Positions 1 to 11,182 of a stretch of DNA of 64,000 nt are shown one piece after another. The notes below the pieces were generated by a model, which saw nothing but the letters and a program-made list of their open reading frames with translations, had not been told where the DNA came from and did no database searches. The DNA lies in contig JAKFAO010000002.1 in NCBI GenBank assembly GCA_021527695.1, forward strand, positions 1,426,501 through 1,490,500, written 5' to 3'. This DNA comes from Naematelia aurantialba. Lineage: Eukaryota; Basidiomycota; Tremellomycetes; Tremellales; Naemateliaceae. The translations under genes and the position numbers were made by a program. The first letter of the stretch is position 1; the number at the start of each line of letters is the position of its first letter.

Positions 1-3000
1 AACCACGCTGCCGGTTTGGCAAGACGCGGAAGATCTCCGGTTTGTCTAAGTAGTGGTCAGCTCATGTCTGACAGAGCACCGGGCAGTTTGAGGACGCGTT
101 CATACACCGCTGGGCTCGCTGCGGACTAATGGATGGACGTCGCCGTAGGCGGATGGAATTCCGTCATGATGAGCAAGTTATCGTCGTCGTGGGCAGATGC
201 CGTCGTCGTGGGCAGAGTGTCGTCTTCGGGGGTGTCACGTCGTAGAGAAAAACTCACTTTTCAATGCGATCCGAAACATAGTCCAAAGCCCACGTCCCAT
301 CTCTCAAATGCGCACACAACGGATGCCCAAGATCATTGGTTTCCATAACCTGCCTGAGCGGGAACATCCACCCCTCGAGTCCGCAATAGGTGAGCGATCC
401 GAAATTCGGAATGGTATATGTCCCATCACCCCCTACACAAAGCTATCAGCTTGCGACATCAGAATCTAGCACAGGGACTTGCCCGTGGCATCTCGTTCTT
501 CGCCGTCAGCGCGGTGTAGAATGACGTTGAGGTCGACGAGGTCGAGGTCGGCCATGGCTTCGTCAGCGCCAGAGGTACAGATCTCGTCGAGGTCGCCGCT
601 CATCTCCTGCGCTTACGTCAGGGCAATGCGAAAACTCGGGAGGCAACAAGGAAAGGATTGAAGCTGAGCACGAAGGGACTCAGAAGCAGACGCAACTCAC
701 ATCCATATCCGTGGCGAACACTAAGATACTCCCCGGCGCAAACTTGTCCGGAACGACAATCTCCACATAATCTTCTCCCGCATTCGTGCCCTGCCTAATC
801 TGTGGCGGTGGCACGAGCTCAAGCTCACTCGGTATGCCTTGATGTGTCGTTGGATTTGATTTCCATTGGTCTGGGTGAGCAACAAGGGATGCACCGAGGA
901 CGTAGTCGATCTTGGTTCGGGAGAGTCGGATTGGTTTGACTGTTGCCCGCTGTCAGAATGTGTCTCCAAAGAATGCCCTGTTTGTGTTTGCGCCCCTGTG
1001 TCTCCCCTTTACAGCATACCTGCCGCCTTGGGCCGTTCATGAAAGCGGAGCGCAGGAAGGATCAACTCACTCCATCCTCGGCCTTGGAAACCCTTGAATG
1101 CAGTGTGCGCAACAAGCATGTACCCCTTGTGGGTCACCGGATTCACGCGGTGAATAACGATATACTATGGTCTGTCAACGCTGAAGAGATTCCTCCACTG
1201 GTGGCGATGTGTCATATGTGTGGCAGGTGTTCCTCGTCTTGGATGGTGGGGTGCCTGGTACTCGGTATTTGGATGAAGAAAACCAGGCGTGCGTGATCGG
1301 TATGGAGATGCCAGACGACTCACCTCGCCCTCCTGATGCACATGACCCTCGATAAATCCACCCTCCATCATCTCCACATGTAAATGATTCAACACCCTCT
1401 TGATCTTCCCGATCCCTCCCTCTCCATCCCGATGAACCTCGTACAACCTATTGTCTGTCACAAGATCCAGCAAGATGGGATACAAATCATCAAACGACTT
1501 GTTGGACCCCAGGGCAGCCTTGGTAAACGTCACCAACGCCCCGGTGGACAGCGCGTCTTCGGCTGTACGCTTCGATAGCGGAGTTTCGTTGTCGTGCGTT
1601 ACGTCATAGAAGACTGCATGGGGTGCAGAACCAGACAAAGGGGTGACGATACATGGTCGTGGAGCGCCGGATTTGTATAGCGATGGTAGGGTTTCGGAGG
1701 CCGAGAGGCATGCCGTGTCCATAGAGCCTATGTCGTGTCAGCTTATCTTTCCAGATACGCATGGTAAGAAGAATTAGCTGACCGATAGGTTTGCCCACAC
1801 CAAACCGGTATAACCTGACATTGTTAGCAACTATCCATGCCCAGTGGTGAGACGCTCACAGATCGCTAAAGTTTCTCGGGTTGTCTCCGTTATAAGCCTC
1901 CCTGACGAGACTGTTGATCCCAAGCTCCCGGACAAACTTGAGGTCCATCTCTTGACTACCCGTGAACAGCTCTGCCATGATATACAAATTCGGGTTGACC
2001 CGTCGCCCGGCATCGATGATTGCCTTTCCAACATGCAGGGGTGTAGAGTGGCAATTGTCCAGCCGGAAACCATCAAAGACGCCGGCCAGGCTCTCTGCAT
2101 ATTCAATCATGTGCTTCCACAACCAAGGGTTATCGTCCTCGCCCTTGCCGTAACGGAACTTGACGCAGTCTCCCCAGACAATCACTTGGCGACGGATGTA
2201 GGCTTTCGACGGGTATTCGGCGAAGTTCTTCAATGGGTCCGCAGCCCACATCCAGCCGTTATTGGCAAGCGCCAGAGCTGCTTCAGGATGCTTCGATGTC
2301 GTGGAATTTTTGGGCAACCGAGTGAAGTACATCTCGACGAGGGGATTCCTGCCTCGTCAGAACAGCACGCCAGCGTCAAATCGAGTCCAGATACTTACTT
2401 TTCGTTGATCTCTCCTAACTTGGGTCCACCCTCTTCAATCCGGGTATACCTTAACCTGCCGACGATCCCGTCGATAGCCGCCTGGACATCGTCGCCGCAC
2501 TCAGCGTAAAGGTCCACATTGAGCACATCCAGCACCTTGCCCCACTTGCTAGCCACACTCGTACTGTCTTCGCCTGGGAAAGCAGCTTGGGCAAACCCGG
2601 CCGCCAACTCTGGCTGAACGGTTACGCTGAAGCGCCCGGCATATGACTGGTACCCTTCGATGAACGCGGGCTCGTCTTTGGCCATGCGTGCAAGCTCCTC
2701 AAAAGATTTACCCGACAAGTTGGCGGCTCCCCATGCCCTGGCTTTGCCAGCGTCGATGACCGATGCAACGGCCCTGACGGAGGTTTGGACGTCAAATACG
2801 TAGTATTCCCATAACCGCTTGTCCGAGATCGCCTGTTGAATATGAGGAACGAGCTGGTCAAGGTCGGAAGAAGACTTGAGAGTCGTCGGCAGACCTAGGG
2901 ACGGTAGTTTAGCGGATAGCTCAATCATCGCATCTTCCAGCTCGACGGCGGGTGCCAGATGCGGAGTGTTATGAGGCGAATAGCCTACCAAGTCATGTCA

Positions 3001-4095
3001 GTTCAGCTATGAGGGATTTCCCGGGGGGAGCTGACCGGCTTCTGGGTGCTCGTGCAAGAATAAGGAATCAAACGCGGTGTGATTCAGGACCACATCAGTG
3101 ACTCCTCCAAGCCCGTACTTCTGCTTGGCAACACCGAGAACGGTTTCAATCTCCTTGAATCCGTAGTCTTTGGCTTTTGGATCCACAAGGATGGCCTCGT
3201 CGAAGCGCAATTGGTCGAAAATCGAATATGGGCTGCCCGAACCGCCTCGCTGCTGCAACGGAGCCCAATGGAGCATGTTGTATCCCCTCTTACTGGCTTC
3301 CGAGAAATGGACTTCCCACTGGTCCGTCTTGCCCATCCACTTTGCCAGGACGGAAAGGATGATCAGACCGTCGAGCGAGAGGTGAGCGGGGTTTTCGAGG
3401 ACCGTGCCGGACGAGGCATCGTCCAGTGGGTTCACGGGACTAGGCCCTTTAGAGGGGAAGAAGGGAGTCCGGGACGGGACGGTGATGATTGGGTCAACGT
3501 TGAAATAGCCTTTACGACCGGATACGCGGGGGCCAGAAGGGCTTGGACCGTCATGTTCGATAAAGTAGCAGAACGCGCCTGGGGCCGATATGGGGAGATC
3601 GACATGCACCGGCCTGCCGATCAGTCCAGCTGATTTCACATATCTGTCCAGCCACACTCACTTGCTGATATCGTCAGGAAGCTTGCGCTCCTTCCATACG
3701 CCACGCTCAAATACGCCGCCATCCATGGGGAAGTCTGACTTGAGCACACCACCGCGCGTGACGGCCGTGCCAGGGTGGAGCGACAGGCGAAGCACATAGG
3801 GTCTGGTTGGAGGTGGAAGGCGGATATACTGTTAGCCATTAGTAGGCCGTAGGCGCCTCGGAGTATTTTGTAGGCTTACGTCCTTGCCTTGGCCTGGCCC
3901 CCCATCGTCCTCCAGCCACAGCTCCCAGACCTGGACGGGACCCGAGTCCTCTCCCGACGAGAAGAAAGCAATAGCCTCGTCCTGAGGGGTCTTTGGCGTC
4001 TTGGGTCCAGGGGTCAAGCCACTCGGGTGCCCATTGCTAGCTGGGAGCTTGATGGACCCGGGCACGACCTTTGAGATTGCCTGTTTTAATGCCAT
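1..4095 (-). CDS. GDB1: Glycogen debranching enzyme, partial (3' end beyond left edge)
   Basis: Bifunctional 4-alpha-glucanotransferase/amylo-alpha-1,6-glucosidase that removes branch points during cytosolic glycogen breakdown. The ATG at 4095-4093 opens MALKQAISKVVPGSIK. Exons to about 3000 give the N-terminal domain (RGYNMLHWAPLQQRGGSG, SPYSIFDQLRFD, DVVLNHTA). Around 1856-2332 the transferase active site is visible: the probable nucleophile Asp in GFRLDNCHSTP and the acid/base Glu in YIMAELFTGS. Further exons near 1165-1722 and 480-600 (DLNVILHRADGEERDATG) and 300-430 (CGLEGWMFPL, DLGHPLCAHLRDGTWALDY) match the linker region of the family. The family is about 1,500 residues, so roughly the last third, including the glucosidase catalytic residues, lies outside the window. 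Introns are numerous; typical donors appear as actcac on the plus strand. Identification is secure; exact exon edges were not resolved. Confidence 0.93.
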
Positions 4096-4739
4096 GACTG
4101 CAGATTGTGTCGCAGATTGACGCGACGAGGCGTTTTGGTGGGCAAGACAGCCTTGTTGCTTTGAGCTTCGAGCTGGGTTGCTTTGAGCTCTTGAGCTGAA
4201 TGGGAGGTAGCAGAGTGGGTGTGGTATCAAAGGAGTGCAGGGGGACACGGGCTAGAGGCACAGCTTGTGTTTAGAGGTGTCGGTGTGGAGTATGGGAGGA
4301 GGGGATATCGATGCAAGAGAGAGAGAAAGTGAGAGAAAGTGAGAGAGACAGAGTCTCTGTTGCAGCAAGGTTGACATCGAGGCTGGTTCCCAGCCAATGA
4401 CGTCGGAGGCGCAATTATTGCCACGTCATTTCCGACGATCTTGCGTATGCATCTCGTTCGTTGCAGTTGGCTGGAGCAGCTGGTATGCATAGCACAACTG
4501 GTCGCGCACACAGCATGCATAGTAGCGCCCACGATGCATGTGTAGACAAGTCCTACGGGCTGTTGACGATCATTGGGATTTCCAGTTCCGGCACATAGGC
4601 ACGCTCAGTCGCAGCTCTTCCACAAGTGTGGCTCTCGAATGTGTGGGTCTCCATTATAGTTGCTTCGCCTTTGTCTACTGGTCGCGAACGCTGATCCAGC
4701 AACTCCTCGTCATCTCCTGTGGATCATAGAGAAGAGAAC
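4096..4739. promoter_or_regulatory. Divergent promoter region between GDB1 and the BSP-type peptidase gene
   Basis: This 644-bp spacer separates two divergently oriented genes and must hold both 5' regions. It contains a purine-rich GAGAGAAAGT repeat around 4318-4360. I see no open frame with coding character and no RNA gene. Confidence 0.6.
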
Positions 4740-6271
4740 ATGCCCAGCCTCCAGCACTGGCTCAAGACCCTCTCCATCTCCCATCCCTCGTCATCCTCGT
4801 CCTCGTCTTCCTCTCGACCGCCGCCGCCGCCGTCTGGTCCCATCACGGTCTACTTTCTCAGCACTCCCTCGCCCGCTGACTCTACCTTCTCCGGCGCGTC
4901 GGCTGCTGCAGGCGCTCCATTAACCCCCATTGCGCCCCCGAATGTTGCCCCGATCTCACCGTCGACACTGTTGTTCTCCCTGACCCATCCTCGACCGGGA
5001 ACGTCAGACCCCGCATCCTTCTTCTTTGAAGCTCTTCCAGATCCCGTGGGGTTCCTGTTCCATGCGGCGCAGTTGATTCGAGCCCACCTTTCGGGGAGCG
5101 CGAACGTTAGTGGGAGCGGGGGCCTGGAAGCACGGCCGGGGTGGAGGTGGAGACACCAGATGATCGAGTTGGCGTTGGTGGATGAGGATGGGCTGGCGTG
5201 GACCAGTGGCGGGCGAATGTCGGTGTCTTTGCGATGGATGGGCAATCTGCTGCAGGAGACGAGGAACGGCAGCAAGGATATGCGTGCGGCCGCCAAGGAG
5301 ATCAAGGGGGTTTGTGAGTGTTCTCGGATGCAAGGATGGTTGTGTCATTCTGCATTCGCTTGTTTCTTCCGTCCTTCTATCGGTCCTCCTCTATCCTCGT
5401 TTCCGTCCTACTTTGTATTCCTATCCATCTTTCCCGTCCTATCCTAAAACCACCTTGTCTCTGTGTTCTCATAACCGGGAGCACTACCAACCAAGCCCCA
5501 ACCAAGTCCCAACCAAGTCCCAACCTTCAATCGACCATCTCCCAACCTGCATCGCCCAAGCCCCAGCCTGCATCGCCCAAGCCCCAACCTGCATCGCCCA
5601 AGCCTCAACCTGCATCGCCCAAGCTGACCCATGTCGCAGTACTACACGAGCTCGTGCACGTTATCCAGCGCGACGGCTCCGGAACCTGTCCGATGTGGCT
5701 CGTCGAGTCGCTCGCCGACCACATCCGGCTGCGCGCGCACCTCGACCCGCCACACTGGCGCAAAGCCGGGGTTGGGCGACGTGATAAAGGCTGGGAAGAG
5801 GGGTACGATGCCGGCGCGTGGTTTCTGTGTTGGCTGGTCGGGGTTGATCCGGCGAACGACGCGGCAGACTATGCGAGGTTGCGCGTGGAGGATGTCGGGG
5901 GACCGCACGGGGACGGGCAAGGCGGTGCTTCGTATAAGCAGCAGGGCGCGGCTGAATCCATGAGAGAGCCAACGACAGCGTCAACAGAGCCCACTACCGA
6001 GCCAACCCAGCCAATCCAGCCAACGAGGACTCGAGAACAGAGACCAATGACGACGCAGTACCCGCTCCCGTCGTCCGGCGAACCAGGCATGGGACGACAA
6101 AGCAGGGGTACGGGCACGACCACGAAACGCCGCCGCGGCCCGTTTCCCGACTTTGTGCGGCTCCTCGATACTCGGCTAGAACACGAGTCGTACAGCGATG
6201 CCTGGTGGGCCGAGATGACGGGTGCAGAGCTACCGACGCTCTGGGCTGAGTACCTGGATTGGTACGCGTAG
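4740..6271 (+). CDS. BSP-family (plant basic secretory protein-like) metallopeptidase
   Basis: Predicted zinc metallopeptidase of the basic secretory protein family (PF04450). Two exons, 4740-5313 and 5640-6271, splice in phase 1 to give 401 residues. The zincin motif LHELVHVIQ begins exon 2, with HELVH supplying two zinc ligands and the catalytic Glu. It is followed by the family signatures GTCPMWLVESLADHIRLRAH, PPHW and KGWEEGYDAGAWFLCWLV. The N-terminus (MPSLQHWLKTLSISHP, then a Ser run and a Pro run) is not a clear signal peptide, so secretion is not evident despite the family name. Residues after about 290 are Thr/Glu/Pro-rich low complexity, then a short conserved tail ends in YLDWYA. 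The 326-nt intron is unusually long here and carries a 21-nt minisatellite. The in-vivo substrate is unknown. Confidence 0.85.
5540..5623. repeat. Intronic 21-nt minisatellite (4 copies)
   Basis: Four head-to-tail copies of a 21-nt unit (consensus CCCCAACCTGCATCGCCCAAG) lie directly upstream of the CTGAC branch site and acceptor of the peptidase intron. Related shorter CAACCAAGTCC units precede them from about 5490. Confidence 0.9.
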
Positions 6272-6718
6272 CCGAGGCTTGGTGTACTGCCAACGCTTGG
6301 GGCGAGCGGTGGTCCCTAGGACGGGCGCTTTATGCGCTCGCTGATCAGAGCTGACCAGAGCGCTATCGACATTATTTACTTTGGACATGTTATTCTGGCT
6401 CTGCCCTGGCTATCCACGCTGTACATTCCTGGATATCTACAGTGTACATTCCTGATTATCTATCCTGTACATTCTGTGGATGCCTTACCAGTTCAAATCG
6501 TATAAGATGAAGGCTCGGCATTCGAGTCTCCACGACGACTCGCTCGATCTCCAATCGACACAGCAACCAGTGCGCCCAAGCACAGTCCAAAACGCGCCGT
6601 CGTCGTCCTAATTTGAGAGAAAATGTATTCCCAATCCATCCGCATCCCAACCCACCCCGCACCTCAACCACCAGCACCTCACCACCCGCACCTCACCACC
6701 ACACCCACCACCCGCACC
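6272..6718. other. Convergent intergenic spacer
   Basis: This 447-bp spacer lies between the stop codons of the peptidase gene and ALG10. It holds a degenerate tandem repeat around GTACATTCCTG (about 6395-6475) and a CACC-rich stretch near 6660-6720. No coding signal was recognised. Confidence 0.5.
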
Positions 6719-9330
6719 TCACCACATGAACCGCATCCACCCGTCCCACCCTTCCCAACGAAACTTTCTACCCAGGAACAACCCCAGTGTCGCAAGGTTC
6801 ACGAGAACATACCAGCCCCATTCCGCCCAGACCACCACACCTCTTCCCGGCCGCTTATGAGACTCCAGAGCGAGGGATACTGGCCGTTCGGCCGTTTGGA
6901 GCTGTAGACGCAGGAGCAGAGCAGGGACGAGGAAGTACCGCGGTTCGATAAGTGGCGTCGGGATCAGGACTAGGGCTGTACAGCCTATGAAGCCGATGGT
7001 CCACAAAAGGGTGGCAGACTTGCCTACGACGATGTCAGTTGTGCTGCAGTCCTGGTAGGTCGTGTCCTAAATTGACAACAGATTCAGAAAGATGGAATAT
7101 AGCAGATATAAAAATACTACAAAGACTCGGCGGCAAAGATGAGAAAGATGGAGTACCAGGACAAGATTAGGAGACGGGGACGTCATGGGAAGATCATCGG
7201 AATATGCAAGGAGGACAGCCAGTGGGAACTGGGCAATGTTGAGGGGTTTGGCGGCAAGGTTGATATAAGAAAACAGGGAGAGAGTCGAAGAGTAGAATGA
7301 CGACTCACGAAGTCGCCAGACCCACGCCAGAAGACCAAAGAGGTATATCGGTGTGACGAGGTACTTTGCCGCAGGGAAAGGGAGGAATACCCAGCGTAGG
7401 AGGTAGAACACGTAATGCCGATTATCTGCAAGCAGAAATGGGTGATACGTCCTGCGACCGCGTTAGCTGCCTATCCAGCGTATGTGGCCAAGAGACCGAG
7501 GCTCGCCCCAGCCCCAATGGACGGCCAGGACAGCAGAAACATGAAGGCAATGAGACCAACTGTAATGATGCGAAGGAGAAGAAGCAAGCAAAGGGAAAGG
7601 ACTAGGTAGGTGCACTGACGTATATCGATATACTGCAGCGTTCATTCCACCCAACACACTTAACGATGCCACGGCTCTCCTATTCTTACATCAGTATCAT
7701 TGAGACTTTCTGCCCCTGGCGGGCTTGCAAGAACGAACTGCCACGAGCCAAATCCAAGAGCACGAGCGCCACGCAACAGCGGGCCGAGACCCTCGGCGAG
7801 CAGGCTGGGAGATAGCATGACGCTGCAGAACACCAGGAAGTAGAACAGCTGCGGGACGTGCAAAACCGGCTTGTGCAGCTCTTTGTGACCTGTTCCGCGA
7901 GTTAGCACCCCGCGAGATAGTTAGATACACGGATATCGATCTGATAAATGTCCGTGGGTAGAGAAGACGTACCCAAGACGATACCCCCGTTCCAGAGGAG
8001 GAAGAGGAGGAAGCCCAGGAATGTTGGGATGTACGGGACGACTAGGCGCAGGACCTTGCGAGGGACCGTACATAAGGTTCTCAAGGGGGTCGTCACAGCT
8101 GGAAGAAGCTGAGCTATCGGATATGAGCTCGGTCGCGGGAACGAGACAGGCCTGCGGCAAGAGAGAACGAGGACGAGCTGTGCCCGGTAGAGAGGCCAAT
8201 GGACATACCGGGCGAGTGCACATCGGCGAGTAATGGGTCACCTCGTTGAACAGGCGCAGAATCGTCTTTGGTCCGTTTGTGCTCTTCTTCCCCTGCCAGA
8301 CTGAGCAGAGAGATTGCAAGAACCAAGGCGAGCCAGACGACGTTTGTTTGCCTGACTGTGATACTCCAAGCACCAACCTGCATATCAGCTGATTCTGCAA
8401 TGAGACCCACGATGCGCTCGTACTCACCAAACTAGATCCCCACGGCCGCCCTTTCATCCCCAGATACGTCGCCCCAAGGACTCCCGCAAGTGACGCAACA
8501 TCCGTGTAGAAGAGCAGTCCAAAGAACCATGCAAGGGGAAACTGCCCGACCACAATACCGACTTCGTCAGGCTGCACGAGGTGTCGCCAGAACGGTCGCG
8601 GTGATACTTTGGAAGAGCGACGTTTCGACTGCAAGAGAGGCAGCGAGGAGAGCTGGAGGAGCTCGGATATTCCGGAGACGAGTGCTGGGATGATGAGGGA
8701 TGAGAACAGGAGGTTGACTGCACGAAGAGTCGGGGTTGTACAGGGGATGTGCATCGTCATTAGCGGTAGGGCCGCGAGGAGATACCTTTACTGGATGGGT
8801 CAGCGCGCTTCTGCGATGCGATTTTGTCAAGGTTGGAATATGCAATCGCAACTTTCGTCCTGATATGGAGGGGTGTGACTTGTGAGGGCAGGGTGAGGGA
8901 AGGTGTGAGGAAGAGAGTCCGACGAAGAGACGGTAGAAGTGTGGAGGATGAGAGGGCAGACGCAAGAGCAGACTCACGAGCCAGGCGGCGTCGTGATGGC
9001 AGGATCCCATGAGTCGAATTCCTTATGGCAGTATCTCTGCGTCTGGGGAATATGGAAGATCTCATCCTACTCACTTGTCGTCAGCGAATCCAAGATCAAG
9101 GTACAGATTCGGAAGGAAGGGACATTTAAGAAAACGGGACGTACGAGGTAAGGATCGGGCACTTGGTTCTGTACCGACCAGAAGGCTATGATAGAGAAGG
9201 TCAAGGAAGTGAGGCGCAGAGTATCGCGTCGGGACCATCTCCAACCACCAACAGCCTTTTTTGACTTTGTAGGGGCAGAGGAGGGAAGCGAACGAGCAGC
9301 GGGAGCGGCAGCGCTGCGAGAGGGCGTCAT
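6719..9330 (-). CDS. ALG10: Dol-P-Glc:Glc2Man9GlcNAc2-PP-Dol alpha-1,2-glucosyltransferase
   Basis: ER-membrane enzyme that adds the last (third) glucose to the lipid-linked oligosaccharide before N-glycan transfer (GT59, DIE2/ALG10). The ATG at 9330-9328 opens a short basic N-terminus followed by a first membrane segment ([12 protein letters not shown]). The conserved first luminal loop is split by an intron: VPDPYL ends one exon near 9145, and [13 protein letters not shown] opens the next near 9070. Around 8400-8560 the hydrophobic stretch [18 protein letters not shown] and, in the next exon, [18 protein letters not shown] are family hallmarks. The C-terminal exon (6719-7006) has [18 protein letters not shown] and ends in RFMW before TGA, the typical ALG10 terminus. 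Roughly ten exons separated by short introns; boundaries only partly resolved. Confidence 0.9.
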
Positions 9331-9712
9331 CTTGTTCGTTGATGCATCGTGAGCTGGAGGTTGAGACTTGGCAGGTGAGAGTGATGAGGACAGCGTTACG
9401 TGGAGACTGCAAGTGGAGGTTGAAAACTCAAATTGGTTCCGGTCGAAAGCACGGTGACAGACAGCTTTACCAGTGAAGACGGCCGCTTCTACAGAGTACA
9501 AATAAGAAGTAAAGTATGGCGGTAGGAGCTGCACGCTCTTTCTCTTTGACATTGGTAGGGAGCATATGCACAAGAGGCGCAACGCGAGATATCAATACAT
9601 CTCGATACTACACCCCACTGCGCTCCCGCGAGAGCCCACACTTCACGCTCCAGACCGTATATAAAGTCTGAAAGCACTCCAGATCCAGCCCAAAAGGAAG
9701 GTGATCGAGAGC
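9331..9712. promoter_or_regulatory. Spacer between RPL42 3' end and ALG10 start
   Basis: This 382-bp gap between two minus-strand genes should contain the ALG10 promoter/5' UTR and the RPL42 3' UTR. No further open frame or RNA gene was recognised. Confidence 0.5.
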
Positions 9713-10862
9713 TTAGAAGGAGATGGCGGCACCACGTTGCTTCTTGTCACCACCCAGCTCAAAGTGCTTGCATCGCTTCAGTGCGAGTTGGTGCTTGGAC
9801 TTGCAGGCGGTGCACTCGAGACGCAGGACGACTTTCTTGGTCTGCGAGACGCGAGAAGACGAGTGGCAATGGGAAGGATCAAGGTGCAAAGGCGCAGCCG
9901 CAAGGATGTGTGCCCGGTGATAGTGGCGACGAGTGTAAGAAGGTGGCGGATCGAGTGGGGTGGATGAAGCGGTCGAGCGGTTCGAGAAGGAACAAGAGAC
10001 AGGAAATATCAACATCAGTACTGGTCGACGGGGCGCTGAATCAACTCACCGTCTTGGCTTTCTTGTGGAACACAGGCTTGGTCTGACCACCGTAACCCGA
10101 TTGCTTCCCTGATATTGTCAACTTGTGCTCCTCTCCAACATCCGATCGTCCACAACTGGCTTCCTCGAGCCACTCCGCGCACAACTTTCTCTTCACATGG
10201 CCCCAGCCCAAGGTTCCTCTTCCCTGCACTCACTGCACCTCGTCCTCTCGTCCCAGAGACCTTGCAAGTCGTCTTCTTTGTCTGATGGCCCTGCGACGCC
10301 CATCCACAAGTGCCAGCATGAACTCACGGTCGTATCGCCTCTTTCCCTGAGCGGCCAAAGAGTCCTTGCCCTTCTTGTACTGCGTCACCTTGTGAGGGGT
10401 GTGCTTCTTGCAGGTCTTGTGCTTGCAGTCTAGCGGGTCAGCAAGAGTCACTCCTCTTTCTCCCGCTTCGCAAGCTCCTTCCAGGTCCAAGATCATCCAC
10501 CTCCTGCCACAACTTAAACTCTTCTGCTTGAAAAATCTTGTGCTTCCCCCATGGGCCTTGCTCTTCCTCCAGTGACCCATGAATCGGTAAAGGCAGACTC
10601 ACAAGTGCGTCGGGTTCTAGCGGGAAGGATGGGTTAGCATTCCGTGCATCACATATTCGCATCGAGGCAGCTAGAGAGAAGGACGGAGTTGGGGAGGAGA
10701 TAGGAGATGGAGCAGGATACATACTTAGGACTACGATCGATCAGCAACAGCCTGACCACAGACAAAGTATCACTTACATGTTGACCCTGCGAAATGCAAC
10801 GCAAGAAGAGCCCATCGTCAGCACGTCGTCCTTCACACATCCAGAAGCACAGCAACGCACAT
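9713..10862 (-). CDS. RPL42: 60S ribosomal protein eL42 (L44/L36a)
   Basis: Structural protein of the large subunit E-site. My best model has seven exons: 10862-10861 (AT of the start codon), 10786-10778, 10730-10725, 10616-10603, 10429-10328, 10108-10050 and 9841-9713. Together they total 321 nt and encode 106 residues, the exact family length. The product reads [19 protein letters not shown] at the N-terminus, then [19 protein letters not shown], and ends in [25 protein letters not shown] sequence, with four zinc-ribbon Cys (two in the N-terminal part, CTACK in the C-terminal part). Exons 2-4 are micro-exons of 9, 6 and 14 nt; each is flanked by good donors (GTAAGT, GTATGT, GTGAGT) and AG acceptors and all phases agree. 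The start codon appears split AT|G. The first exon could instead end at 10839, where another AT precedes GTGTGA; the protein is the same. Confidence 0.92.
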
Positions 10863-11182
10863 GTTGACGACCTCTCGAGACACTTGAAGGCTAAGAAGAG
10901 GAAAACCAAACCACAAAACGACGAAGACAAGGGAGGTGAGGGAAGGGAGCCACACGCTTGAACCCGTTTCGTCTCAACGAAAACTCCGCGAAACTCCGGA
11001 ATTCTTTCACCCAAAATCTGCCGTCCATTTCCGCAATTTATCCCAGATCGTCGCGCGAAACTGCCCTGGCACCTCTTCAGCTTGAATTGGCTGTCGGCTC
11101 CTCTTGTCATCCGTCAAGTCTTGTGAGTGGTTCTTGCCTTGCATGTACAGGAGAGGAGCTGATCAGGACACCAGTGCCCAGC
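10863..11182. promoter_or_regulatory. Divergent promoter shared by two ribosomal protein genes
   Basis: This 320-bp spacer separates the start of RPL42 (minus) from the start of RPS18 (plus). A shared promoter would suit co-expression of large- and small-subunit proteins. I could not assign a specific motif. Confidence 0.6.
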
